Source: a virus. Taken from it: a stretch of 23,043 nt of DNA. Location: IMG/VR virus record IMGVR_UViG_3300043436_003503, positions 1-23,043 of that record. One strand, given 5' to 3'. The position numbers were made by a program, and so were the translations under genes. The notes beneath the pieces were generated by a model, which saw nothing but the letters and a program-made list of their open reading frames with translations, was not told the DNA's origin and searched no databases. Shown here in pieces: positions 7,808 to 13,824 of the stretch (the first letter of the stretch is position 1; every line of letters starts with the position of its first letter).

Positions 7808-8454
7808 TCAGGATTTTAGGGCGGCGGTGATGACTGCGTCAGCCTCGGCGAGTCGCCGGGCTTTTGTGTGCGGGGTGATCAGGTCGATTCCAATGTCGCA
7901 CCATGCGGCGTGGAGGGCGGCGTAAGCGTCTCGGGCGGGGAGTCGGTGCAAGACGTAGTCGTGGAGTGCAATGTTTCCCCCGGTGACGGCGCGGCAGAAA
8001 CTGACGGTCCAGTGGGGATACTCTCCCCCGTTTTTTTTTGCGGCGTCTCGGTGGCGGCGGTCACCATCGTTTCGTGCGCATCGTGCCAGATGGCTTGAGC
8101 CAGCACGGTCAAGCCGATGTAGTCGGTGTGGGTGAGGTGCTGGTCCGCCCATTCATCCGCTGCCACCCTGACGGCTGCGTACAAGTCCGGCGAGGTCTCC
8201 GCAAGGTCTGGATCCTCACCCGTCTCAGACGGTGCAGGAACGCGCCAGCGTGAGCGCGGGTCGTACTGCGGGGAGCAGAGGTAGAGCAGCAACCCGGCTT
8301 CCTCAGGATCGGAGACGCCCGCCCGTTGCGTGAGTGAAACGTACATGGACTTGCGGGACCACGTCAGGGTGAGCGGCGTGCCGTCGGCGAGGTGGAAGCG
8401 AGCGGGCGGCGCTTCGGGCTGCGGCGCGGTGGGGGATGGTGTTGGCCAGTGCAT
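7808..8454 (-). CDS. Tail assembly chaperone, -1 frameshift fusion product (gpGT-like)
   Basis: The zero frame is read from ATG 8454 to the A-run at 8031-8039. A -1 slip there joins it to a second frame that ends at 7808, six bases before the tape-measure start. The product would be about 215 residues: 141 from the first frame, ending PQKK, then 74 starting NGGEYPHW. The second-frame part (ALHDYVLHRLPARDAYAALH, RRLAEADAVITAAL) looks like real protein, while the zero-frame tail is low-complexity Pro/Thr/Ser. Siphophages commonly make a chaperone pair by -1 slippage just before the tape measure (lambda G/GT). The order, slippery site and tight spacing all support this; the fusion itself is not proved. 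Confidence 0.7.
7879..8454 (-). CDS. Tail assembly chaperone, unshifted product (gpG-like)
   Basis: 191 residues. The N-terminal part (to about 141) has a beta-rich start (RFHLADGTPLTLTWSRKSMY) and a helical section (LYAAVRVAADEWADQHL ... VLAQAIWHDAH). Beyond the A-run the frame continues as a Pro/Thr/Ser tail and ends at 7879. In lambda-type phages the short chaperone is the major product and coats the tape measure during tail assembly. The leader from the upstream stop (8473-8475) to the ATG is C/A-rich, with no Shine-Dalgarno sequence. The sequence is not close to a named family; the call rests on position and the frameshift signal. Confidence 0.65.
   Translation of the reverse strand: MHWPTPSPTAPQPEAPPARFHLADGTPLTLTWSRKSMYVSLTQRAGVSDPEEAGLLLYLCSPQYDPRSRWRVPAPSETGEDPDLAETSPDLYAAVRVAADEWADQHLTHTDYIGLTVLAQAIWHDAHETMVTAATETPQKKTGESIPTGPSVSAAPSPGETLHSTTTSCTDSPPETLTPPSTPHGATLEST
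8014..8038 (-). promoter_or_regulatory. -1 frameshift signal: slippery A-run and small hairpin
   Basis: On the minus strand the zero-frame codons are CAA AAA AAA ACG. The heptamer A AAA AAA (8038-8032) lets both lysine tRNAs slip back one base and re-pair perfectly. Three bases downstream is a five-base-pair hairpin, GGGGA (8028-8024) with TCCCC (8018-8014) and loop GAGTA. It could stimulate slippage, though the spacer is shorter than usual. No clear upstream SD-like stimulator was identified. Confidence 0.65.
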
Positions 8455-8472
8455 GGGGTGTGGGGTGATGGG

Positions 8473-9309
8473 TCAGACTCCGGCAAGGTGGTTTCGGAGG
8501 TGGTCGCGGAATGAGCCGCCCCGCTTCCCTGTCAGCAGGGATTCACTGACGACGGCGGAGCGTTGGCGGGCTGTCTTTGCGCGGAACATGTGGGTCGTGT
8601 TCCTGCGTGCCTGCTCCATGACGTGACGGTAAAGCGCCGCGGTGCGGACGGCTTCGAGGGCGTACAAGAAGGGGTGTTCTCCCACAGGGTAGCCGGGGAG
8701 GGCGTTGGCTGCGTCGAGGGCGTTGCTCGCGGCCTTGATCATGTCGGCGAGGCGGAGGCCGGGCATCGTTACGCTCTCCTCGGTGAGGTGAAGGAATGGC
8801 TGTTGAGCGGTGCCACTGATCTTGATGGGGACACACCCGCAGGTGATGGCGGCGGCGGCGATGTGGAGCGGCAGCGCCGGGAATGGCGTCTTGGCGGAGA
8901 GGGTGGCTGTGATGCAGTCCCGTTCGATCTTCGCCATTCCGGCATGCGAGAGAAGCGGGATGAGCATGCAAGCCGGGGTCTCCTGCGGCCTCCATCCACC
9001 TCCGTTGCTGCCCGTCTCAATGAAGGCACCGTTGCACTTCCAATCGAACACGGACGGACTCAGTGACTGAATGCGCTCCGCCGTGTCAGCCGCAAACAGA
9101 GCGGCGCGAAACGGCGAGTCCGACGGCAGCGCCCCGATCTTCCGTTGATTAAGGAGCTTGCTCGCCTGCGGAACGTGAGAGCGGACGAACCACGTCGGCG
9201 TTTCGTCGCCCGTGGCGTCGGCCCTGTAGTTTTTCGGTGCAATGTCGGCGTGGAGGACGACGCGGATGGCCGCGGCGGTGGATGGGTCGTAGACGTTGAG
9301 CTGGTTCAT
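8473..9309 (-). CDS. Tail-region protein of unknown function
   Basis: 278 residues from the ATG at 9309. A longer frame to 9510 would run through the terminator and into the upstream gene, and its extra 67 residues look non-coding, so it is rejected. The start MNQLNVYDPSTAAAIRVVLH and a middle with several Cys and His (ETPACMLIPLLSH, ITCGCVPIKI) are notable. The C-terminus is basic and helical (RNTTHMFRAKTARQ, SFRDHLRNHL). No family is recognised. Between the tube proteins and the chaperone pair, a tail-assembly role is likely by position. There is no Shine-Dalgarno sequence, and the start lies only about ten bases past a probable terminator, so expression may depend on read-through. Confidence 0.65.
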   Translation of the reverse strand: MNQLNVYDPSTAAAIRVVLHADIAPKNYRADATGDETPTWFVRSHVPQASKLLNQRKIGALPSDSPFRAALFAADTAERIQSLSPSVFDWKCNGAFIETGSNGGGWRPQETPACMLIPLLSHAGMAKIERDCITATLSAKTPFPALPLHIAAAAITCGCVPIKISGTAQQPFLHLTEESVTMPGLRLADMIKAASNALDAANALPGYPVGEHPFLYALEAVRTAALYRHVMEQARRNTTHMFRAKTARQRSAVVSESLLTGKRGGSFRDHLRNHLAGV

Positions 9310-9316
9310 GGGTATG

Positions 9317-9358
9317 GAAAAATGAACGGGCACGCGGCACGGACTGCCAACGTGCCCG
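9317..9358 (-). terminator. Rho-independent terminator after the tube genes
   Basis: On the minus strand CGGGCACG (9358-9351) pairs perfectly with CGTGCCCG (9334-9327). A four-pair inner stem GGCA/TGCC lies within the loop, and TTCATTTTT follows. This is a strong GC stem with a T-tract, placed right after the likely abundant tube proteins. It would reduce transcription of everything downstream. Confidence 0.7.
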
Positions 9359-9380
9359 CTCACCCATTCCCCGAATTGTG

Positions 9381-9860
9381 TCAGGCGTTGCCCTCGTACA
9401 CGTAGTTTGCGCCAGTGAGATAGCCGGGGTTCCAGAGATTGGCCGTAAAGCGGCACTGATTCACAGCGCCGGAGGGGACGTTCAGAGATGGCTCCATGAG
9501 TTCCCACCATGCATCTTCATCCGGAATGACTCCCCCCCGATAAGCCGTGACGTAGTTGGCGATGCCGGTCAATGGCAGGCCTTTCCCGGGGTGGGGATTG
9601 GCGGCCTCGCCCGTATGATCATAAACCTTTCCGTCAAATTGAAGCCGAACACTAGGATTGTTGCTGACTGACATCACCACAAGCCCCGAGTGGTTCTTAT
9701 GTTCCGTCCGCTCTCGTGCGGTGGTAAGATCAAAGCCGTTTTCGATCAACAGCCCGTCTTCGTCGTGAGCCGCCCCCACATGCCCGTCATGGCCGATCAT
9801 GGTGTGGACGATGAGAGCAGCAGCGGTGGCCGCAGAAAGGTCGAAGGATGCAGCAGGCAT
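9381..9860 (-). CDS. Tail tube-type protein, short paralogue
   Basis: 159 residues, beta-rich, beginning MPAASFDLSAATAAALIVHTM. The neighbour at 9907-11160 begins MPAASFDASAAAAASILVHTM, and the resemblance continues over about 140 residues: LLIENG / LLVQSC, SGLVVMSVS / GNLVLSIHY, ANPHPGKGL / ADYHPGRAL. The two genes are therefore paralogues. Just before a terminator, and upstream of the chaperone and tape measure, is where siphophages encode the major tail (tube) protein, so this or its partner probably forms the tube. The start ATG lies 26 bases past a shared junction element. The tube role is inferred; the paralogy is seen directly. Confidence 0.65.
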   Translation of the reverse strand: MPAASFDLSAATAAALIVHTMIGHDGHVGAAHDEDGLLIENGFDLTTARERTEHKNHSGLVVMSVSNNPSVRLQFDGKVYDHTGEAANPHPGKGLPLTGIANYVTAYRGGVIPDEDAWWELMEPSLNVPSGAVNQCRFTANLWNPGYLTGANYVYEGNA

Positions 9861-9880
9861 AGAAAGAAAGGCGGTGGCGG

Positions 9881-9914
9881 GTTGGCTTCACTTCCCACCG
9901 GGGGTGTCAAAGCC
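9881..9914 (-). promoter_or_regulatory. Start-associated junction element, copy 4
   Basis: Minus-strand GGCTTTGACACCCCCGGTGG, then GAAGTGAAGCCAAC. It contains the stop TGA of the upstream paralogue (9909-9907). It matches copy 3 at 15726-15759 over about 34 bases with roughly five mismatches. In both copies the ATG lies about 25 bases further on, so the element is not a simple Shine-Dalgarno site for that ATG. Confidence 0.6.
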
Positions 9915-11160
9915 CGTTAAGGTCCACGCCGAGAATGCCCGTGGCGATGGTGACAGGCTGCCCCGCCCCCGTGGAAATCAAACGCTCCCGGCGGATGAAC
10001 CACGTCCCCACCCCTTCGATGCTGGCGACGAGGATCTGGACGGCCCAGCCTCCCGCCGGCGCAATGTTGGTCCCGATCAGTGGGGCGGCATTCCCGCAGG
10101 TGTCGCCCGTGATGTCCCATGTGGAGCCGTCCCGCGGAACGGTGAACACGTCCAGCGGTTCGGACCCGATGACCGTTGCCGGATAGCAGGAGATGGTGAC
10201 TTCGCTGGCATCCCCGACAAGGTCAACGGTCGGATCGGCGAAGAGATACCGCAGCGCCAGCTCCGCAGGCGTCGTCCCGCCGCTCAATCCATATGGCCAC
10301 TCCAGCTGGGCGGAGAAATCGCCCGCATCTGCCCGCAGCGCATGGTTGGCGGCGAGAGTGAGCGTGGAGCCGAGCGCCACGTCCAGCGCCACCACCGCCC
10401 CACGGAGGAAGCGAACGTGGGTGACGGTGCGGGAGCTTCCCGTGGCTGGGAAGGTGATCTCCGCGGACGTGATGACGCTGGTGTCGCCGCCCGCCACAAT
10501 CGGCGCGGCTGCCGTCCACGGGTCGCACACGACGGCAGAGGAAACCGCCGTTCCCGCCCCTGCTGGGTCGCCGTTGTACAAGGTCGCCATAAGGTCGCCG
10601 GAGATGGCGCTGGCTTGGAAGACGGCTGCAAGGAGCGCATCAGTGGCAGACGCCGGAAGTTCCGCCACTGCCTGCGTGGAAAGGTAGGTGTAGCTGCTGG
10701 TGGTGCCGGTCGGATAGGTTGCCTCGTCGAGGTCGGCGAACAGCCGCTCAACCTGAAAGGCAATGCTGGGAAGTTGCCCGGCGCCCGCCGTCTGCTGCGG
10801 GCTGACGTAAACGAGTGTCCCGGAGTCTTCGAACTGCATCGCCCGTGCCCCGTTGATGAAGTCCAGAGCGCGGGCGGAGAGGGCGCGGCCCGGGTGGTAG
10901 TCCGCCAACCCATCCCACTCCAGCACGTCAGCTTGGATGGAGTACACCAGCCGTTGATCATAATGGATGGAGAGAACGAGGTTTCCCGCGCTGTCGGTCT
11001 CCTCAATCCGCTGTGAGCTGCCCGACCGTTGGCACGACTGCACCAACAGCGCATCCTCCGCCTGGAGGGTTTCGAAGACGGCGGGGTCGAGTGCCTCCAT
11101 CGTGTGAACAAGGATGGAGGCGGCTGCGGCTGCTGAGGCGTCGAAGGAGGCGGCGGGCAT
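9907..11160 (-). CDS. Tail tube-type protein, long paralogue with added beta domains
   Basis: 417 residues. The N-terminal 140 or so match the short tail protein at 9381-9860. The middle (about 165-320) has LMATLYNGDPAGAGTAVSS and SSRTVTHVRFLRGAVVALDV, a pattern like beta-sandwich decoration domains of phage tail or fibre proteins (LYxGDPxGxGT, TVTHV). The C-terminal section (about 325-417) is again beta-rich (TCGNAAPLIGTNIAPAGGWA). It could be a tube protein carrying surface domains, or a minor tube or tail-completion component. The ATG follows the upstream TGA by six bases. The start codon region is distinctive because the same MPAASFD start recurs in the paralogue. A structural role is confident; tube versus minor protein is not resolved. 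Confidence 0.65.
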   Translation of the reverse strand: MPAASFDASAAAAASILVHTMEALDPAVFETLQAEDALLVQSCQRSGSSQRIEETDSAGNLVLSIHYDQRLVYSIQADVLEWDGLADYHPGRALSARALDFINGARAMQFEDSGTLVYVSPQQTAGAGQLPSIAFQVERLFADLDEATYPTGTTSSYTYLSTQAVAELPASATDALLAAVFQASAISGDLMATLYNGDPAGAGTAVSSAVVCDPWTAAAPIVAGGDTSVITSAEITFPATGSSRTVTHVRFLRGAVVALDVALGSTLTLAANHALRADAGDFSAQLEWPYGLSGGTTPAELALRYLFADPTVDLVGDASEVTISCYPATVIGSEPLDVFTVPRDGSTWDITGDTCGNAAPLIGTNIAPAGGWAVQILVASIEGVGTWFIRRERLISTGAGQPVTIATGILGVDLNGL

Positions 11161-11166
11161 AAGGGG

Positions 11167-11724
11167 TCAGTCGGTGAGCTGGAGGGCCATGGCGAGGACT
11201 TCGAACGTCAGAACGAACTCCGGGTGTCCGGCGTTGGAGCGGTCGAGGGCGCATTGGACGTTGCGGACGTCGAAAACGCGAAGCCCTGGAGTGTCGTCGG
11301 TCGGGTCGAGTGAGAGCCGGTCGTGAATGCTCCGTTGTTCCGTCGGCACCGGTGCTGTCATGTCCTGCGTGAAAAGGGCCAACAGGCAGAAGCGGATCTG
11401 GTCGGTCTCTTGCGTGGTGAGGTCGCGGTTCCAGATGACGGAAATGGACGGCGCGAGCCTCCAGTGATGTTGATGGGTGGCAAGGAGCGGTTCGGCATCC
11501 CGCATGAAGTAGAGGACGACGCACGGGGTCTGCATTTCCGCGATCTCGTCCCCACGATACACCCTCGCACCCTGCGGCATCAGCCAATGCCCAGCCGGAC
11601 ACGTTGCGCCCGTCCACTCCGTGCCGTCCAGTGCCGGCGGGAGCCCGGCGCGCAACAGCGCCTCCATCTGAGAGAGGATCTGATCTTCAGGTGGAAACGG
11701 GAGGGAATAGTAGGGGGCGGGCAT
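11167..11724 (-). CDS. Tail terminator/completion-like protein (gpU position)
   Basis: 185 residues with an N-terminal helix (PPEDQILSQMEALLRAGL), an MQTPCVVLYFMRD strand, RLAPSISVIWNRDLTTQETD and a C-terminal HPEFVLTFEVLAMALQ strand. This alpha-beta pattern, with an early helix and a paired-strand ending, is what tail terminator and minor tail U-type proteins show. The position between the neck protein and the tube protein fits a ring that caps the tube and joins it to the head. The ATG is four bases after the upstream TGA. I did not recognise a specific family; the role comes from gene order and general fold. Confidence 0.6.
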   Translation of the reverse strand: MPAPYYSLPFPPEDQILSQMEALLRAGLPPALDGTEWTGATCPAGHWLMPQGARVYRGDEIAEMQTPCVVLYFMRDAEPLLATHQHHWRLAPSISVIWNRDLTTQETDQIRFCLLALFTQDMTAPVPTEQRSIHDRLSLDPTDDTPGLRVFDVRNVQCALDRSNAGHPEFVLTFEVLAMALQLTD

Positions 11725-11728
11725 ATTG

Positions 11729-12484
11729 TCAGGCTTGAACCTTGAATCCGGCGGCTTTCGCTCCTCCCCACAGCAGCCCGTCCTTCACCACGAAGCCGAG
11801 GAACAAGGCGGAGAGGTCGTTCTGCTTCACTTCGAAGGCACCGGGGACGAGGCGGGCAAGGCCGAGCGGAGCGGGGCGGCCCGGGCGCTGCGCTGCCTTC
11901 GGCCATGCGCTCACCACAGCCTCCGCGGCGTTCCCGTTGATCATCTGCGCATAGCTTCCCGGGCTGTTTTTGTACTTGGGGCCCGAGGTGTTGCGGATGG
12001 TGCCGGAGCGTTCCTTGGCGAACTCGATCAAGGCCGGGACGAAGCCGGAGATTTTGTGGTGCTTGGCGGAGTAGCGGCGAGCCTTCACGAAGGTGGCGAC
12101 TGCCCCGTAAGCTCCGGCGTCGTCGCCGAAAGCCGCCTTCAATCGGGCGTTCTTGTAGTTCATGAAGAACACAATCCGGGCGGCGATGGTGTCCCGGTAG
12201 CGGTTCGCCAGTGAGGTCGAGCCCCGCTTCTTCGTCCGCGTCAGGTTCCGCGTCCGCCACCCCACGCGGCTCGCCCGCATCAGTTCCGCAGCGATCTTCG
12301 CGCCGTTCCCGGGTGCCTTGGCGTCGATCTCCGCCATGGCGAAACTCACCCAGTACCGCATGACGGTTTTCACAATCTGGCTCAGCGACTTCCCGCGAAC
12401 CCGCTGCTGGTGATCCTGCCAGATTTTGAAGGCGGGGCCGAGGGTGTCTTCGCCCATCTCAATGACAAAATCAGGGGAGTCCAT
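11729..12484 (-). CDS. Minor tail / neck protein (gpZ or HK97 gp10-like position)
   Basis: 251 residues, basic. The N-terminal helical section (LSQIVKTVMRYWVSFAMAEI) is followed by a Lys/Arg-rich part (GWRTRNLTRTKKRGSTSLAN), a His/Lys stretch (KARRYSAKHHKISGF) and a C-terminal alpha/beta part. Gene order between the head-tail joining protein and the tail terminator matches lambda Z / HK97 gp10-type minor tail proteins. No signature motif makes the family certain. Its ATG (12484) is preceded by a 30-base element with two CACAAGATTT units that recurs upstream of the head protease gene. A neck or tail-completion role is inferred from position. Confidence 0.6.
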   Translation of the reverse strand: MDSPDFVIEMGEDTLGPAFKIWQDHQQRVRGKSLSQIVKTVMRYWVSFAMAEIDAKAPGNGAKIAAELMRASRVGWRTRNLTRTKKRGSTSLANRYRDTIAARIVFFMNYKNARLKAAFGDDAGAYGAVATFVKARRYSAKHHKISGFVPALIEFAKERSGTIRNTSGPKYKNSPGSYAQMINGNAAEAVVSAWPKAAQRPGRPAPLGLARLVPGAFEVKQNDLSALFLGFVVKDGLLWGGAKAAGFKVQA

Positions 12485-12514
12485 GTGAAATCTTGTGAAA
12501 ATCTTGTGGCACTT
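12485..12514 (-). promoter_or_regulatory. CACAAGATTT tandem element, copy A
   Basis: The minus strand reads AAGTGCCACAAGATTT, then TCACAAGATTTCAC directly before the ATG at 12484. It has two CACAAGATTT units 11 bases apart. It matches 16611-16642 almost base for base. It has no SD-like sequence of its own. Confidence 0.55.
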
Positions 12515-12516
12515 GT

Positions 12517-12915
12517 TCAGGCGTGCACTTCGGCCTCAATCCTCCAATGTTCGTGAAACGTCGCCTTGTCGGCGGTGGTAATCCGGTACTTGCGTGGCGG
12601 GCTGTCAGGGTCTGCCATGTAGCTCCCGGGATTCGCCGGATCCCGCACCGCTGGGCCATACTGAATGATGTCCTCCGGCCGCGGTTCGAACGGCAGCCCC
12701 GCGGCTGCAATGTGAAACGTGCGGGTGTCTCCGGGCATCGTCAGCAGACCCATCCCCGGATTCGCCCGCCCGCGGTTCGCCGCTGCCGTGCATGGCAGGA
12801 CGACGCTGTAAGTGGTGCCGCCGCGAGTCGTCGGAAAGAACAGATAGGAACCTTCCCCGAACGTGCGGGACGTCTGAGTGTGCAGGAATCCAAAGATGCG
12901 GTTTGCGATGCTCAT
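12517..12915 (-). CDS. Head-tail joining / stopper-like protein
   Basis: 132 residues, mostly beta. It begins MSIANRIFGFLHTQTSRTFG, with GDTRTFHIAAAGLPFEP and DIIQYGPAVRDP in the middle and a final RKYRITTADKATFHEHWRIE strand region. Small beta-barrel proteins that contain a PxxxDxI...G strand and a late Y.I segment are typical head-tail stoppers (lambda FII / HK97 gp7-9 class). The position after the capsid and before the neck gene agrees. Its ATG overlaps the upstream stop by four bases (ATGA at 12912-12915). The family assignment is by fold impression and order only. Confidence 0.55.
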   Translation of the reverse strand: MSIANRIFGFLHTQTSRTFGEGSYLFFPTTRGGTTYSVVLPCTAAANRGRANPGMGLLTMPGDTRTFHIAAAGLPFEPRPEDIIQYGPAVRDPANPGSYMADPDSPPRKYRITTADKATFHEHWRIEAEVHA

Positions 12916-13376
12916 TGCAGCTGTTCAACAACGACTTGCTCCTTGAGCAGTTCGACGGTGTTTTTAAACGCCCGCTCAAGCAGTTCAGGTGGCATTTGCA
13001 GCTCATAAACAGAACCGCTCCGCGCCATTCCTGCCATCACGCAATCCGAGATGTATTCCAGCACGTCAATCAAATTCACGTCTGCCGGGATGCCGTCTGT
13101 CTGCGCGAGGTGGTGGCGGTGCATCCGCCGATGATTATCCCACCACCCTGTCTCCTTGAACCCCGTCAGGAAGTCGGCGTGGAAATGGTCAATAGCCGTG
13201 AGCTTGTCTGAATCGTGTTCTCCGGCGGCTTCAATCAGCTTCCCCGAGAAGAACGCCAAGGCTTTCACAACGTCCTTGATATGCGTTTGGCTGGATTGAA
13301 GAAGCGTCTCCTTGGTGGTGTTTGCGAAGTCGCATGTCCTAGTGTCTGCGGTTTGGGATGGCTTGATTTTGATCAT
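12912..13376 (-). CDS. His-rich HD-like protein of unknown function in the neck gene cluster
   Basis: 154 residues, nearly all helical. A spaced set of His and Asp residues suggests a metal site: HDSDKL (54-59), DHFHADF (63-69), WWDNHRRMHRHHL (78-90), then NLIDVLEYISDCVMAGMARS (101-120). The pattern recalls small phage HD-like or DUF5662-type proteins that carry HD..K, an H..HH cluster and a late D. A hydrolase or metal-binding role is possible, but no activity can be claimed. It is not a usual capsid or neck component by sequence, though it lies between the capsid and head-tail joining genes, just after a terminator. The leader is C/A-rich, without a Shine-Dalgarno sequence. Confidence 0.6.
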   Translation of the reverse strand: MIKIKPSQTADTRTCDFANTTKETLLQSSQTHIKDVVKALAFFSGKLIEAAGEHDSDKLTAIDHFHADFLTGFKETGWWDNHRRMHRHHLAQTDGIPADVNLIDVLEYISDCVMAGMARSGSVYELQMPPELLERAFKNTVELLKEQVVVEQLQ

Positions 13377-13399
13377 TGGGTGGATGGGTTAGACTCTGA

Positions 13400-13448
13400 A
13401 AAGAGAACGCCCCGGCCCGGAAGTTACACCGGTTCCGGGGCGCTCTTT
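13400..13448 (-). terminator. Rho-independent terminator after the capsid genes
   Basis: The arms GCCCCGG (13409-13415) and CCGGGGC (13435-13441) pair perfectly. The outer stem continues with one mismatch (about 13402-13408 with 13442-13448), and an inner CCGG/CCGG pair surrounds an eight-base loop. On the minus strand the stem is followed by TTCTCTTTT. It would limit transcription after the abundant capsid message. Confidence 0.7.
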
Positions 13449-13464
13449 GCTGCAAGGCAATCGG

Positions 13465-13791
13465 TCAGGCAGCCCGCCCCCGCTTCCCGGACACCCCGGA
13501 GGATGGCTGGACGTCGGGTTGAGCGGGGGGGGCTTCGGCAACAACAGGTGTGACCTCCTCAATCGTCGCGGCTTCCTCCGGCGTCTCGACAACAGGATGC
13601 GGGTCGCTGTACGGCAGGGGCGACTTCCGACGCTTCCGGACGGTCGTCGGGTTGCGGATGATCTCGAAGACAACCGCTTGGCTTTCCGCCATGGCCTTAT
13701 CCGCCTCAGCCGAGTCCCGCCCCGCGTACACGGGGAAGGGCTTCGACGTGCGGGAGTCTTCAGGGTAGCCGATGACAACAATGAGGCGCAT
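13465..13791 (-). CDS. Small protein after the capsid gene, unknown function
   Basis: 108 residues. The N-terminal half is a compact alpha/beta section (MRLIVVIGYPEDSRTSKPFP, then AGRDSAEADKAMAESQ). The second half is disordered, with Pro/Glu/Val-rich PEEAATIEEVTPVVAEAPP and a basic tip (GKRGRAA). This head-plus-flexible-tail layout is common in small head accessory or head-completion proteins, but I recognise no family. It is the last gene before a strong terminator and follows the major capsid gene by 33 bases, so it is probably made in quantity with the capsid. A decoration or completion role is possible. Confidence 0.6.
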   Translation of the reverse strand: MRLIVVIGYPEDSRTSKPFPVYAGRDSAEADKAMAESQAVVFEIIRNPTTVRKRRKSPLPYSDPHPVVETPEEAATIEEVTPVVAEAPPAQPDVQPSSGVSGKRGRAA

Positions 13792-13824
13792 GGTGACAGG
13801 TGGTGCGGTTGGCGTGTGTCAGGC

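Noticed and set aside
8031-8039. A9 run as a sequencing error that splits one gene
   Set aside because: Not excluded, but the slippery heptamer, following hairpin and chaperone position make programmed frameshifting the better reading.
9310-9510. N-terminal extension of the tail-region gene to 9510
   Set aside because: It would cross the terminator and overlap the paralogue gene; the extra residues look non-coding.
9799-11016. Long plus-strand frame of about 405 residues opposite the tube-type gene
   Set aside because: Antisense shadow in GC-rich DNA; Arg/Gly/Asp-rich, no family features, while the minus strand encodes a protein with a paralogue.
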